Of a stretch of 57,426 bases of DNA, positions 34,401 to 42,374 are shown in pieces. The notes under the pieces were generated by a model that saw nothing but the letters and a program-made list of their open reading frames with translations, was not told where the DNA came from and did not search any database. Each line of letters begins with the position of its first letter. Within the stretch, counting starts at the first letter, position 1. The position numbers and the translations under genes are program-made. This stretch comes from Gemmatimonadota bacterium (GTDB lineage Bacteria > Gemmatimonadota > Gemmatimonadetes > Gemmatimonadales > GWC2-71-9), in assembly GCA_016209985.1 (NCBI GenBank), contig JACQVB010000103.1, forward strand, positions 1-57,426, written 5' to 3'.

Positions 34401-34591
34401 GCGCCGGCGGCGAGACCCGCCGTCCGCTCGGTATCGCGGTCGTGGGCGGACTGGCCTTTTCCCAGGCGGTTACGCTCTACGTGACTCCGGTGATTTACAC
34501 CTACCTGGATGGCTTGCAGCGCTGGGTGGAGCGACGGTTCCGCAGACAGGCGCCGAGCGCGGTGGAACCGGCGTTCGGGGCGGCAGACTAG
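31472..34591 (+). CDS. RND multidrug efflux transporter (MdtB/MuxB-type)
   Basis: A 1039-residue inner-membrane pump. It starts FIRRPIATTLVMVGILLFG, typical of HAE1-type RND permeases. TM4 carries TLAVGFVVDDAIVMLENIHR with the paired Asp residues for proton relay, and the second-half repeat has YVGLILLVGLVKKNAIMMID. LPTVDYPTLNVNAGFPG matches MdtB/MdtC-like members. It extrudes lipophilic substrates with the adaptor upstream; no TolC-like channel is visible in the window. Confidence 0.93.
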   Translation: MNIAATFIRRPIATTLVMVGILLFGIVGYRGLPVSDLPTVDYPTLNVNAGFPGTNPETMAAAVATPLEKAFSSIPGIDQITSRSSQGSTNITLTFALSRNIDAAAQDVQTAMSRVVRQLPQGMQPPSLFKSNPSDAPILFFAVQSPTLPLSTVNEYAETMLAQRLSTIQGVAQIDVMGSQRYAVRVQLDPRALAYRRIGIDEVVSAVNQSNVNTPAGVLYGRYKALALQSNGQLQDAAAFREITVTYRNGSPVRLGDLGSVIDGVENPRSGNWFNGERTIVLSIRRQPGSNTVQVADAVRSAIQTLSTQLPPSVKVTLLYDRSQTIRESVNDVKFTLMLTLALVVMVIFLFLRNVPATIIPSTALPMSVVGTFAAMALLGYSIDNLSMMALTLAVGFVVDDAIVMLENIHRHVEMGKPVMQAAFEGSEEIGFTILSMTLSLVAVFIPLLFLGGLLGRLFHEFAVVIGVAILVSGFVSLTLTPMLCSRFLKPHNAERHGRFYNASERVYQRVLAFYQRTLHWVMGHRKTTIGFSGAILAGTVALFIIVPKGFIPNTDQGAVYGTVEAVQGIGFEAMVSRLEEVASVARKDPNVDGVMVSSGGGGPFGGSGNEGRMSVYFKPRHERRLTVDQILRSLNGKLIRVPGVRVFISNPPAIRIGGRNSKSPYQFTLQTPDLEALYQYAGVMEQRMRELPDLTDVTTDLQLRNPQLKIDVDRDRAASLGLGMDQVQNALYNAYGSRQIGTIFGANNDHPIMLGLMDEFQRDPNAINLLHIRSRSGALVPLGAVAKVSNILGPNSINHSGQLPSVTLSFNIREGTSLGAAVSAVQRVADRTLPASISTQFAGTAQAFQQSQSGLFFLLLVAIAVIYLVLGVLYESFIHPLTILSGLPFAVFGALLTLLIFRIDLNIYSYVGLILLVGLVKKNAIMMIDFALDAQRNENKNAADAAVEACMVRFRPIMMTTFCALMGTLPIAIGFGAGGETRRPLGIAVVGGLAFSQAVTLYVTPVIYTYLDGLQRWVERRFRRQAPSAVEPAFGAAD

Positions 34592-34601
34592 TCGTTAAAG
34601 G

Positions 34602-34671
34602 AGGTGCCAGGTGTCAGGTTCCAGGTTTCAGGGCGAAAACCCTGGCACCTGGCACCTGAAACCTGGCACCT
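34602..34671. repeat. Heptamer palindrome, copy 2
   Basis: Two 32-nt arms (34602-34633 and 34640-34671) of CAGGNNN units pair imperfectly round the loop CGAAAA. It lies between the convergent RND gene and the desulfhydrase-like gene, whose TAA at 34674 is 3 bp away. Intervals of 7 bases between CAGG tetramers are clear (CAGGTGT, CAGGTTC, CAGGTTT). Confidence 0.85.
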
Positions 34672-34673
34672 CT

Positions 34674-35672
34674 TTACGCGACCAATTCCACTTGACCACC
34701 GGTATGCCAGAACAACACTGTCTCTTCTTTTCCGAACCGTCCGTCCCGGACATACGCGATCAGGGCCGCCATCGCTTTTGAGGTATAGGTAGGATCGAGG
34801 TAGAGACCCTCGGTCTGCGCGGCGAGGGCGATGGCTTCGCGGGAAGCGAGCGTGGGAATACCGTACCCTTCTCCGACAAATCCGTCATCCACCACGATCT
34901 TCTGCCCGCGCGCGAACTCCTTTCCGTCCAGACCAAGCAGCAGGGCGACGCCATGGACAATCTCTGCCGCGGTCGCCGCAATTTGCCCGGCGGGATCGTC
35001 CGGACTGACGCCGAAGACCCGGATGGGTAATCCCGCCAGCTCGATGCCGGCGATGAGGCCGGCCAGCGTCCCTCCGGAAGACGCGGCGACGACGATCGCG
35101 TGGGGTGGGTGGCCCTGCGCGGCGAGCTCCTGCACCGCGCGCACGTAGCCGAGCGCGCCCAGCGGAGTCGAGGCGCCGAGCGGGACTTGATAGGGCCGGT
35201 GGCCGGCCTGCTCGAGCTGGCGCGCCACCTCTCGCATCCGGGGGACCCGTTCTTCGCGCGATCCCACGTACTGGACCTCGGCACCGGACAGCTCGTCGAG
35301 CAGGGCGTTGCCTGAGAGTCGCTGGGGCCGCGATCCGTTGATCACCAGCACGCACTTGAGGCCGGCGCGGGCGGCGGCCGAGGCGGTGACCCGGACGTGA
35401 TTGGAGTGGACCCCGCCGATGGTAACCAGCGTGTCGGCGTTCTGGGCCAGCGCCTCGCTCAGCACCAGCTCCAGCTTGCGGACCTTGTTGCCCCCGAAAG
35501 CGAAGGAGATGGCATCGTCCCGTTTGGCCAGCAGGCGCGGGGCCTGGTCGCCCAGCGCCTGGCGCAGCCGGGGAAGCTCCTCGACCGGCGTGGGGTAATG
35601 CCCCAGCCGGAAGCTGGGGACGGCATCGAGGCGGTTAAGGGCGGCTTGGTAGATGGGGGTCATTTGGGCCAT
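34674..35672 (-). CDS. D-cysteine desulfhydrase/ACC-deaminase family enzyme
   Basis: A 332-residue PLP enzyme. AFGGNKVRKLELVL holds the PLP-binding lysine (Lys63), VTIGGVHSNHVRVTA the phosphate-binding segment, and AASSGGTLAGLIAG the PLP phosphate loop. The closest family pattern is D-cysteine desulfhydrase (DcyD), with the related ACC deaminases second. It would convert D-cysteine to pyruvate, H2S and ammonia. The start may be ATG 35672 or ATG 35663. Confidence 0.85.
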   Translation of the reverse strand: MAQMTPIYQAALNRLDAVPSFRLGHYPTPVEELPRLRQALGDQAPRLLAKRDDAISFAFGGNKVRKLELVLSEALAQNADTLVTIGGVHSNHVRVTASAAARAGLKCVLVINGSRPQRLSGNALLDELSGAEVQYVGSREERVPRMREVARQLEQAGHRPYQVPLGASTPLGALGYVRAVQELAAQGHPPHAIVVAASSGGTLAGLIAGIELAGLPIRVFGVSPDDPAGQIAATAAEIVHGVALLLGLDGKEFARGQKIVVDDGFVGEGYGIPTLASREAIALAAQTEGLYLDPTYTSKAMAALIAYVRDGRFGKEETVLFWHTGGQVELVA

Positions 35673-35743
35673 CCCAAGCTACTTTGTAGGGACCGGCTAG
35701 GAAAAGTTACCCACGGGGGGAGTCAGATATCAGCAAATCGGGG

Positions 35744-36250
35744 ATGCTATTTTCCCAGCAATCGGGATGGTTCGACGGTGTCTCCAATCAGGGACCCGTC
35801 CCGAGTCGCATTGCCGGTTACACGCTCATCGAGCTGCTGATCGGGTTGTTTCTTCTTTCGCTGCTCTCGCTCATGACGTACATCCGTCTTCAGCCCGGTC
35901 TGGAGCACGGCAAGGTCAACGGCGCGGCGTCGGTTTTCGCGATCGATTTGCAGTATGCTCAGCAGCTCGCCGCGCAGCAGCGCAAGCCGGTGGTTGTCAT
36001 CATGACTGCCGCCACGGCATCATACGTGATTCGCGACCGGGCGAACGCGTCCACCATTTTTCGCACCCGGTACCTGGGAAACGATACCGACTACACACTT
36101 GATGAGTTTGATTGTACGGCTTCCTCGCTGGAGATCTTCCCGACCGGCGTCACCCGCACCACCACGACCTGCACGCTCGGGCGCAATGGCTATCGCAAGC
36201 AGGTCAAGTATACCAAGGCCGGCCAGATCCGCGTGGCCAGTGTCTCATGA
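35744..36250 (+). CDS. FimT/GspH-type minor pseudopilin
   Basis: A 168-residue type IV pilin-like protein. The prepilin motif is G25-YTLIEL with Glu at +5, followed by a hydrophobic helix (LIGLFLLSLLSLMTYIRL). The leader is 25 residues long. The soluble half (VFAIDLQYAQQLAAQQ...) resembles FimT/GspH. It opens a four-gene operon of minor pilins that would initiate pilus or pseudopilus assembly; the start may be internal, but the motif position fits a long leader. Confidence 0.8.
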   Translation: MLFSQQSGWFDGVSNQGPVPSRIAGYTLIELLIGLFLLSLLSLMTYIRLQPGLEHGKVNGAASVFAIDLQYAQQLAAQQRKPVVVIMTAATASYVIRDRANASTIFRTRYLGNDTDYTLDEFDCTASSLEIFPTGVTRTTTTCTLGRNGYRKQVKYTKAGQIRVASVS

Positions 36251-36656
36251 TCTCGCCCGCTCCGAGAGGGGCGTCGGGCTGGTGGAGATCATGCTCGCCA
36301 TCACCATCATGTCGGTGGTGCTGCTGGCCCTGGGCTCACTCATGTTTCAAGCCACCCGTGATATGAACCGCACCGGCGCGGTCGCGTATCGCAGCGCCGC
36401 CCAGCTCTCGGCCATTTCGTGGGCCCAGAGCCTGCCCTTTGACAGCCTGACATCGGCGACCTATCAATCACAGGTGGTGGGCTGCGTCACGGATACCACG
36501 GGGCAGCTCATCTACAATCGCTGCACCACGGTGCAGGTAATCTCGGGAAAGGACACCCGCATCACGCTCGTCATCACGCCCACCAATCTGACCGGGAAGT
36601 CCGACACGGTGGTGGTCGAACGCAACCGTCCACTTGTTGCCTCGCCATTCTTTTGA
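36240..36656 (+). CDS. pilV: PilV-type minor pilin
   Basis: 138 residues. GTG 36240 overlaps the FimT stop and gives the leader VSHDLARSERG before VGLVEIMLAITIMSVVLLAL, with cleavage after Gly11 and Glu at +5. The soluble part has a disulfide candidate (VGCVTDTTG..NRCTTV). PilV is a minor pilin; the next gene (PilW) starts by overlapping its stop. Confidence 0.78.
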   Translation: MSHDLARSERGVGLVEIMLAITIMSVVLLALGSLMFQATRDMNRTGAVAYRSAAQLSAISWAQSLPFDSLTSATYQSQVVGCVTDTTGQLIYNRCTTVQVISGKDTRITLVITPTNLTGKSDTVVVERNRPLVASPFF

Positions 36657-37531
36657 GCCGCCGCGGTTTCACCCTGATCGAGATCATCATCGCCATGACG
36701 CTGATGGCGGTGATCGGGATCGGCTTTACCCGCATCCTGATCAACGACTCCCGTTTTGTCAGCCGGCAGGACGCGTTGATGGGCGCGCGCCAGGGCGCCC
36801 GTGCCGCTCTCAATACGCTGGTGGCGGAATTGCGCATGATCGGCGACGGAGGTTTGGTTGCCGACAGCGCGAAAAAGATCGTGGCCCGCATTCCGTTCGC
36901 CTTCGGGGCGCTCTGCAATCAAACCGGTGGAACGGTGACCGCTTCACTGCTCCCGGTGGACTCACTGAGCTACAACACCGCGATCAATTCCGGCGGCACT
37001 ATTGGCCTCGCGTACCTGCTCAAGCCTTACAATGGGACCTATCAGTTTCCCACTCCCACCAGCCTCAGCGTCGCTAATTCGACCAACATGGCTCAGTGTA
37101 CGGTGGATAGCCTCCGGGTGTTGGGCGGTTCGCCTGCCGGCAAGCTGATCGACATGACGGTCAGCCCCGCCTCGGCGCTTGCGGCGGCGGTTTCCGGAAG
37201 TTTGTTCTACCTCTACCAGACCGTGACCTACAGTTTCGAGAATTCGACGGACCCGAGTCTCACCGGCCGCACCGCCTTGTTCCGCCAGGTGAGCGGGCTC
37301 ACAGCGGACGAGCTGGTTGCCCCCTTTGATACGTCTGCCGGATTCAAGTGCCTGACGGGGCTCGCCCTCACCCGAGCCGCCTGCCCGGTAGCCGTGTCGT
37401 CGGTGCGCGGCCTCGAGTTGCATCTGGTTTCGGCCAGCGAGAAGAACCCGCAGGGCTGGAGCAAACCCGAGACGTTCGACCTGACCGCGCGAATCGTGTT
37501 CGTGAATTGCGGGACCAAGAGCACATGCTAG
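36653..37531 (+). CDS. pilW: PilW-type minor pilin
   Basis: 292 residues. TTG start (TTGA overlap with pilV), leader MSRRG then FTLIEIIIAMTLMAVIGIGF with Glu at +5. RQGARAALNTLVAELRMIGD is characteristic of PilW. The large soluble domain is beta-rich and ends with two Cys (NCGTKSTC). It would be part of the minor-pilin priming complex. Its stop overlaps the next start (ATGCTAG). Confidence 0.8.
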   Translation: MSRRGFTLIEIIIAMTLMAVIGIGFTRILINDSRFVSRQDALMGARQGARAALNTLVAELRMIGDGGLVADSAKKIVARIPFAFGALCNQTGGTVTASLLPVDSLSYNTAINSGGTIGLAYLLKPYNGTYQFPTPTSLSVANSTNMAQCTVDSLRVLGGSPAGKLIDMTVSPASALAAAVSGSLFYLYQTVTYSFENSTDPSLTGRTALFRQVSGLTADELVAPFDTSAGFKCLTGLALTRAACPVAVSSVRGLELHLVSASEKNPQGWSKPETFDLTARIVFVNCGTKSTC

Positions 37532-38616
37532 ACGAGAGACGCCATAATCAGTCGGGCTTCGCCCTTCCCCTAGCCATCTTCTTCATGGCGATCCTGACCC
37601 TGCTCCTCACCGCGGCGTTCGCCAAGATCCAGGGCGACCGCCGGGTCGCCGACAGCAGCGGGGATGCCGTCACCGCGCTGGCGGTGGCGCAGAGCGGCCT
37701 GCATACGTACGTCGGGACGCGCACCGGCCGGCCGGCCAATGGAGACTCCGTCCGCGTGAATGTCGTGGGGGGGTACGCGGACGTTATCGCTCACGTCATG
37801 CAGAGGCCGGCCGACACCATGGCGGCCGAGTTGTTCGTGGTGCGGTCCACCGGTCATGTCATTAACCCCACGCAGGGATCTGATCCGCAGGCGTCCCGCA
37901 CCGTGGCCCGGTTCGTCCAATGGCAGGCATCGGGTGGTCTCACCACCTTTCCGGCGGCATTCACCGCTGCGAATGGGCTGAGGAACTACACCAACGGCAT
38001 CGTCACGATTACCGGGGTAGACAGTGCCTCGTGCGGGGCAACCACGATCGGGGGACTGTGGGTCTATAAGAACAACCCAAACTACGGCGGCGCCAACGGA
38101 ATCACGATGTCGGGGTCACCGGCCCACAACGACGACGACAACAATCAGTCCACCGTCGCCGATCGCATCGGTGTGACCTGGTCTACGATCGAGGCCGACG
38201 GGTTCACGCCGAATTACACTTCGCTGTCCAATACGAGTACGCTGAATACGTGGTCGACCTACGTCGTGTCGGGAACACCCACGCTGACCGCCAGCGGCTC
38301 GGGCATTCTCATCGCGAAGGACTCATTGATCATCGGCAACGTCGGGGCGCCATCGATCACGTGGTCAGGTATCATCCTGGTCGGCAAGTCGGTCCGGTTC
38401 AATGCGCTCATCACCCGAATCGAGGGGCTACTCGTCACCGGGCTGGACAGGCAATTGAGCGGCGGAGCGAGCAACACCAACAACGGGAGCGTCGGGGGCA
38501 CCGGAAAGACTCAGATCATCGAATACAACTCCTGTAATATCCGGCGGGCGCTCCAGTACGTGAGCGGGTTCGCTCCCGTCCTCAACGGCTGGGTGGACAA
38601 CTGGGGGACATACTGA
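37525..38616 (+). CDS. PilX-like minor pilin with large surface domain
   Basis: 363 residues. Leader MLDERRHNQSG then FALPLAIFFMAILTLLLTAA. The +5 Glu is absent (Leu), as in PilX-type minor pilins. QGDRRVADSSGDAVTALAVAQ is a PilX-like helix, and the 250-residue C-terminal part is Ser/Thr/Asn-rich and beta-like, so possibly an adhesive tip. No PilY1 or major pilin gene is seen downstream. A heptamer palindrome begins 1 bp after the stop. Confidence 0.75.
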   Translation: MLDERRHNQSGFALPLAIFFMAILTLLLTAAFAKIQGDRRVADSSGDAVTALAVAQSGLHTYVGTRTGRPANGDSVRVNVVGGYADVIAHVMQRPADTMAAELFVVRSTGHVINPTQGSDPQASRTVARFVQWQASGGLTTFPAAFTAANGLRNYTNGIVTITGVDSASCGATTIGGLWVYKNNPNYGGANGITMSGSPAHNDDDNNQSTVADRIGVTWSTIEADGFTPNYTSLSNTSTLNTWSTYVVSGTPTLTASGSGILIAKDSLIIGNVGAPSITWSGIILVGKSVRFNALITRIEGLLVTGLDRQLSGGASNTNNGSVGGTGKTQIIEYNSCNIRRALQYVSGFAPVLNGWVDNWGTY

Positions 38617-38617
38617 A

Positions 38618-38694
38618 AGGTGTCAGGTGCCAGGTTTCAGGTGTCAGGACCTGAAGAGCAGACTCTGACACCTGGCCCCTGAAACCTGACACCT
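38618..38694. repeat. Heptamer palindrome, copy 3
   Basis: AGGTGTCAGGTGCCAGGTTT and the matching right arm (38665-38694) pair round an unpaired centre. CAGG recurs every 7 bases. It starts 1 bp after the PilX-like stop and ends 1 bp before the next gene's ATG (38695), so the whole spacer between the two genes is the repeat. Confidence 0.85.
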
Positions 38695-39396
38695 ATGCAT
38701 TGGAGCCCCTTGAACGTCCTCCTGCTCGCCCTCTTCGGCGCGGCACTCCTGATCGGTCTGGCCGCGCTGGTCTACGCGGCGTGGCGAAAGGACCGCGGTC
38801 TCTCGCGTCTGCTTGGAGCGGGGTTGTCCGCCTGGGTCGGTCTCTACCTCACCACGCTTCTCATCGTATCGCTCGCCAGCCATGAGATCGTCCTGACGCG
38901 GGGCACGCCGAAACATTTCTGCGGCTTTTACCTCGATTGCCATCTGAGCGTGGCGGTGATGAACGTGAGCACCGCGTCCGTCCTGGGCTCCGGTTCGGTG
39001 GCGGAGAAGCCCCGGGGAACGTTCTTCCTGCTGACCGTGCGCCTGGCGAACGACGCGCGTCGCGAGACCCTCACCCTGCACCGGCCCGGGATTTGGATAG
39101 CGGACGATCTGGGCCGCCGGTTCGCACCGGTCGCGATACCGGCGATCGACGGCGGGGCCGGCGGGGCCGCCTCGCTGTCGCAGCCGCTGCTTGCCGGATC
39201 CGGATATCCCACCGTGCTGGTGTTCGATTTGCCCAACGACGTCGCCCGGCCGAGGCTGCTGGTGACCGAAGGGCAAGGCGTGTGGCCGGACCGGCTATTT
39301 GAAATGTTTCTCATCGGGGACGAAGACAGCCTGTTGCACAAGAAGACGATGCTGGAGATAGCAGTGTCAGGGGTCAGGGATCAGGGCTTTCATTAA
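38695..39396 (+). CDS. Two-helix membrane protein
   Basis: 233 residues. Two transmembrane helices (VLLLALFGAALLIGLAALVY and LLGAGLSAWVGLYLTTLLIV) are followed by an extracytoplasmic domain with FCGFYLDCHLSVAV and a pair of beta sheets (TFFLLTVRLANDARRETLTL). DUF-type protein, unrecognised. The last ten codons (VSGVRDQGFH) are read from inside heptamer palindrome copy 4, so the repeat now encodes its C-terminus. The ATG directly follows copy 3 without a visible ribosome site, so the start may lie within. Confidence 0.55.
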   Translation: MHWSPLNVLLLALFGAALLIGLAALVYAAWRKDRGLSRLLGAGLSAWVGLYLTTLLIVSLASHEIVLTRGTPKHFCGFYLDCHLSVAVMNVSTASVLGSGSVAEKPRGTFFLLTVRLANDARRETLTLHRPGIWIADDLGRRFAPVAIPAIDGGAGGAASLSQPLLAGSGYPTVLVFDLPNDVARPRLLVTEGQGVWPDRLFEMFLIGDEDSLLHKKTMLEIAVSGVRDQGFH

Positions 39397-39434
39397 GACC
39401 TGGCACCTGGCCCCTGACCCCTGATCCCTGATCC
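39364..39434. repeat. Heptamer palindrome, copy 4
   Basis: TGTCAGGGGTCAGGGATCAG (39365-39384) pairs with right-arm sequence ending near 39434. The unit here is CAGGGNN. Its left arm lies within the coding end of the upstream gene (stop at 39396). Confidence 0.8.
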
Positions 39435-39485
39435 CGGTGTTCTTGCTCCCTCGAGCGCACTGCCCTACCTTCTAAGACGAGTCTC

Positions 39486-39842
39486 ATGAATCGCGCCACT
39501 CTCCGCCGCCTCGGCGGCCTGTTCCTCTTTCTGGCCTGGGTCCAGGTGGCCACGGCGAATGCCATGCCGTGCGCCGTCTCCTGCCTGCTGGAAAAGGACC
39601 TCGCGCATCATCACCATGAGGGTTTGAACGAAGACCACGCCATTGGCCACCACATGTCGGGTTCGGCCATTTCGGCGCCGGAATTCTGCGGCACCCCACA
39701 GCTGATGGTAGTGTCGTTCGTGCCGCCCGATTTCCCGCTGCCCCCGATGGTGGAAGTCGCCGTCCTGCACCTGGCGCCGGCTGCACCGGTATCCGTCGTT
39801 TCCGCAGTCCTGGAGTTCGCGACCCCCCCTCCGCGAGCCTAG
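39486..39842 (+). CDS. Small secreted His-rich protein, putative metal binding
   Basis: 118 residues. Signal peptide 1-25, then CAVSC (Cys29/Cys33) and a His cluster LAHHHHEGLNED...HHMSG near 40-58. The Cys-His arrangement suggests binding of copper or zinc. It is the first gene of the metal-handling region and precedes the TonB receptor by 89 bp. Not a known named family; role inferred from composition and neighbours. Confidence 0.6.
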   Translation: MNRATLRRLGGLFLFLAWVQVATANAMPCAVSCLLEKDLAHHHHEGLNEDHAIGHHMSGSAISAPEFCGTPQLMVVSFVPPDFPLPPMVEVAVLHLAPAAPVSVVSAVLEFATPPPRA

Positions 39843-39930
39843 CTACACCCTGAAAAATCCGAGCAGGAACGCACCGCCAGTCCGGCGGCTGCGGGTGCTT
39901 GCTCCAAAAGAGTGTAGCCGGGAGTAAACC

Positions 39931-42270
39931 GTGAAGCAGACGATGTTCATCGTGGCGGTGCTGCTGTTCCGGGCGCCGGCCGCGGCGCTGGCCCAGGAAC
40001 CCACCGGATGGATCGTGGGTGTGGTGTCTCAGGCATCGAGCGACACCGCTCACCCTCACAACGAGCCCATTCCCGGCGCGACGGTCATGTTGCTCGAAAC
40101 GCCATCCACCACCATCTCCAACGATCAGGGCGAGTTCGCGCTGGGACCGTTGCCGCCGAGGGTTTACGTGCTCGAAGCCCGGCGGATCGGGTATCGGCCG
40201 GTGCATGAGCAGGTTCGGGTGACCGCCGGCCAGCGTACCAAGATCGACCTTCATCTCACGGCCGTCCCCATCACCGTCGATGCGGTCGTCATCGAGGCAC
40301 TCCAGGATCAGAGCCACCGGACCTATGACTTGTCCGAGCTCCAGAAGGTGCCGCTGGTGGGCACCGCCAACGTCACGGCGGTAACGCTGCGTCAGATCAA
40401 GCAGATACACGCCCGCGATCCCTGGGAGCTGGTGCGGCAATCGACCGGCCTGGAAGTGCACGAGCAGGGCCAGGGACCGGGGTTCGCCAGCGACGCGGTG
40501 ATTCGCGGCTTCACCTCCGACCATTCAGCCGACGTCGCGCTGGTGGTGGACGGTGTACCCATCAACGAGCCGGTGAACGGTCACGGCGAGGGCTACGCCG
40601 ACTGGAACCTGATTTTCCCCGGTGCGCTCGCCGACGTCCAGGTCATCAAGGGCCCGATCAGCCCGCTGTTCGGCAACTTCGCTTCCGGCGGCGCGGTGAA
40701 CGTGACCACTCAGGCCAGCGCGCAACAGACCAGTTTCCAGCTCGAGGGCGGCAGCCACACGTTCGGCGCCGCGACCCTGACCACCGGCTTCGAAAAGGGT
40801 GCCTGGGGCGGCTTCCTCGGCGGGCATGGGGTGCACAGCGACGGCTGGCGCGACAACAGTGGCTACGGGACTGCGCAGGTGATCGGCCGGATCAACCGGC
40901 GCATGACGCCGGAATTCCTGCTCGACGCGGGCCTGCAGTATTACGGGACCAACTGGGACTCGCCCGGCTACCTGTCGCTGGCACAGTTCAACGCCGGCGA
41001 TCTCACCTCGGCCGCCGACCCCACCGACGGCGGCAACAAGCAACGGTTCCAGGGCCGCGCGTCGGCGGTGCTGATCAAGCCCACGCTGCAATGGAACAGC
41101 ACCGTGTGGGGATACGACAGCCACTGGCACCTGTTCCTGACGATTCCCGAGCTGGGGGGGGCCGGAGAGGGAACCGGCTCACAGACCGAGGAGCTGGATG
41201 ACCGCAGGGCATTCGGCGGCAAGTCCATTGCCAAGTGGACCCGTGGCTCGCTGGAACTGACCGCCGGGGCGGAAGTCCAGCGGCACCAGGCAGCATACGA
41301 CATCTGGTCCACCATTGCGCGCCGCCGCGACATCACGATCAACCGCTTGGACGCGACGCAGGTGACGCTGGCAGGTCTCGGCGGAGCCGCGAAAACCTTC
41401 GGCCGCTTGCTCCGACTCGAGGCGGCGTTGCGAGCCGACCGGCTTCAACCGAAGACGCTGGATCGCGTCACCCGCCTGTACCTGCCGGCTACGAGTCACA
41501 CGGTGCTCAGCCCGAAGTTCGGCGCCGTGCTCTACGCGCGGGGCAATCTGCAGTTCTACGGCTCCGCGGCGCGGGGATTTCGCAGCGCGCCCGCGACCAT
41601 CGGCGAGCCCACCAGGGCGCCGGTCACGGTGTGGGCGTTCGAAGGGGGCGCGCGCTTCTCCACCAAGCGGGTGGATGGATCGGCGGCCTTCTTCCGGCTC
41701 GATACGCAGAACGAGCTGGTGTTCAATCCGGTCACCCTGGAAACCGAAGACACGGGCCACAGCATCCGGGAAGGCATCGAGTGGGAGGTCAAGCTGCACC
41801 CGGTGCCGCAATTCGAGTTCGAGACCCATTTCACCTGGAACACCAAGGGACTGTTTTTCGTCGCCGACACCACGGCGCAACCCGCCGCTTCGATCGACCC
41901 GCTGTTCAGCATGACCGACGCGAGCTCCACCACCGTGATCATGCACGATGAAGGCGCCGGCAGATTCGTCGAAGGGGTAGCGGACTATTCCGGGCGCGTC
42001 GGGGTCACGGTGCGCCCGACGCTCGCGACCTGGATCAACACCTGGGCGACGGTTATGGGCCCCTACGTCCCACTGGGTGAGCCCGACGCCAAAACCACCG
42101 CATATGTGATCGGCAACATCCAGACTGGCGCCCGACTCACCGATCGCATCGAGCTGGCGTTCGGAGTGGACAACGTACTCAACAAACGGGCGGCGGAGCT
42201 GCGGGCCTCGGGTGCTGTCAACCCGGTGGCACCGCGCACGGTGCACCTCAACGTGAACACCCGCTGGTAA
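39931..42270 (+). CDS. TonB-dependent receptor with carboxypeptidase-regulatory domain
   Basis: 779 residues. Signal peptide 1-22 (ALAQ), a carboxypeptidase-regulatory-like domain at about 25-115 (IPGATVMLLETPSTTISNDQ, GEFALGPLPPRVYVLEARRI), a plug domain at about 140-255 (SDAVIRGF, PISPLFGNFASGGAVNVTTQ) and a barrel to the end (YGSAARGFRSAP, DNVLNKRAAELR). It imports a substrate using proton-motive force. The His-rich neighbour and copper proteins downstream suggest a metal or a metal chelate. A hairpin (39855-39893) lies in the leader. GTG start. Confidence 0.85.
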   Translation: MKQTMFIVAVLLFRAPAAALAQEPTGWIVGVVSQASSDTAHPHNEPIPGATVMLLETPSTTISNDQGEFALGPLPPRVYVLEARRIGYRPVHEQVRVTAGQRTKIDLHLTAVPITVDAVVIEALQDQSHRTYDLSELQKVPLVGTANVTAVTLRQIKQIHARDPWELVRQSTGLEVHEQGQGPGFASDAVIRGFTSDHSADVALVVDGVPINEPVNGHGEGYADWNLIFPGALADVQVIKGPISPLFGNFASGGAVNVTTQASAQQTSFQLEGGSHTFGAATLTTGFEKGAWGGFLGGHGVHSDGWRDNSGYGTAQVIGRINRRMTPEFLLDAGLQYYGTNWDSPGYLSLAQFNAGDLTSAADPTDGGNKQRFQGRASAVLIKPTLQWNSTVWGYDSHWHLFLTIPELGGAGEGTGSQTEELDDRRAFGGKSIAKWTRGSLELTAGAEVQRHQAAYDIWSTIARRRDITINRLDATQVTLAGLGGAAKTFGRLLRLEAALRADRLQPKTLDRVTRLYLPATSHTVLSPKFGAVLYARGNLQFYGSAARGFRSAPATIGEPTRAPVTVWAFEGGARFSTKRVDGSAAFFRLDTQNELVFNPVTLETEDTGHSIREGIEWEVKLHPVPQFEFETHFTWNTKGLFFVADTTAQPAASIDPLFSMTDASSTTVIMHDEGAGRFVEGVADYSGRVGVTVRPTLATWINTWATVMGPYVPLGEPDAKTTAYVIGNIQTGARLTDRIELAFGVDNVLNKRAAELRASGAVNPVAPRTVHLNVNTRW

Positions 42271-42374
42271 TGCGCTCGCTCACCAAAAAGGAGTGTCGCT
42301 TCAGCGACCGACGGCCGAGACGCGAGTTCATTCGCGGGTCAGAATGCCAAACTCTTTCGAGGAGATTCGAACCC

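Noticed and set aside
34602-34671. CAGGNNN repeats considered as a CRISPR array
   Set aside because: The units are 7 nt, palindromic in arms and without spacers; no cas gene is nearby.
42361-42374. GGAGATTCGAACCC resembles a tRNA T-arm on the minus strand
   Set aside because: The flanks cannot pair as a T-stem and no acceptor or anticodon stem is present; it is the ribosome-site region of the lipoprotein gene.
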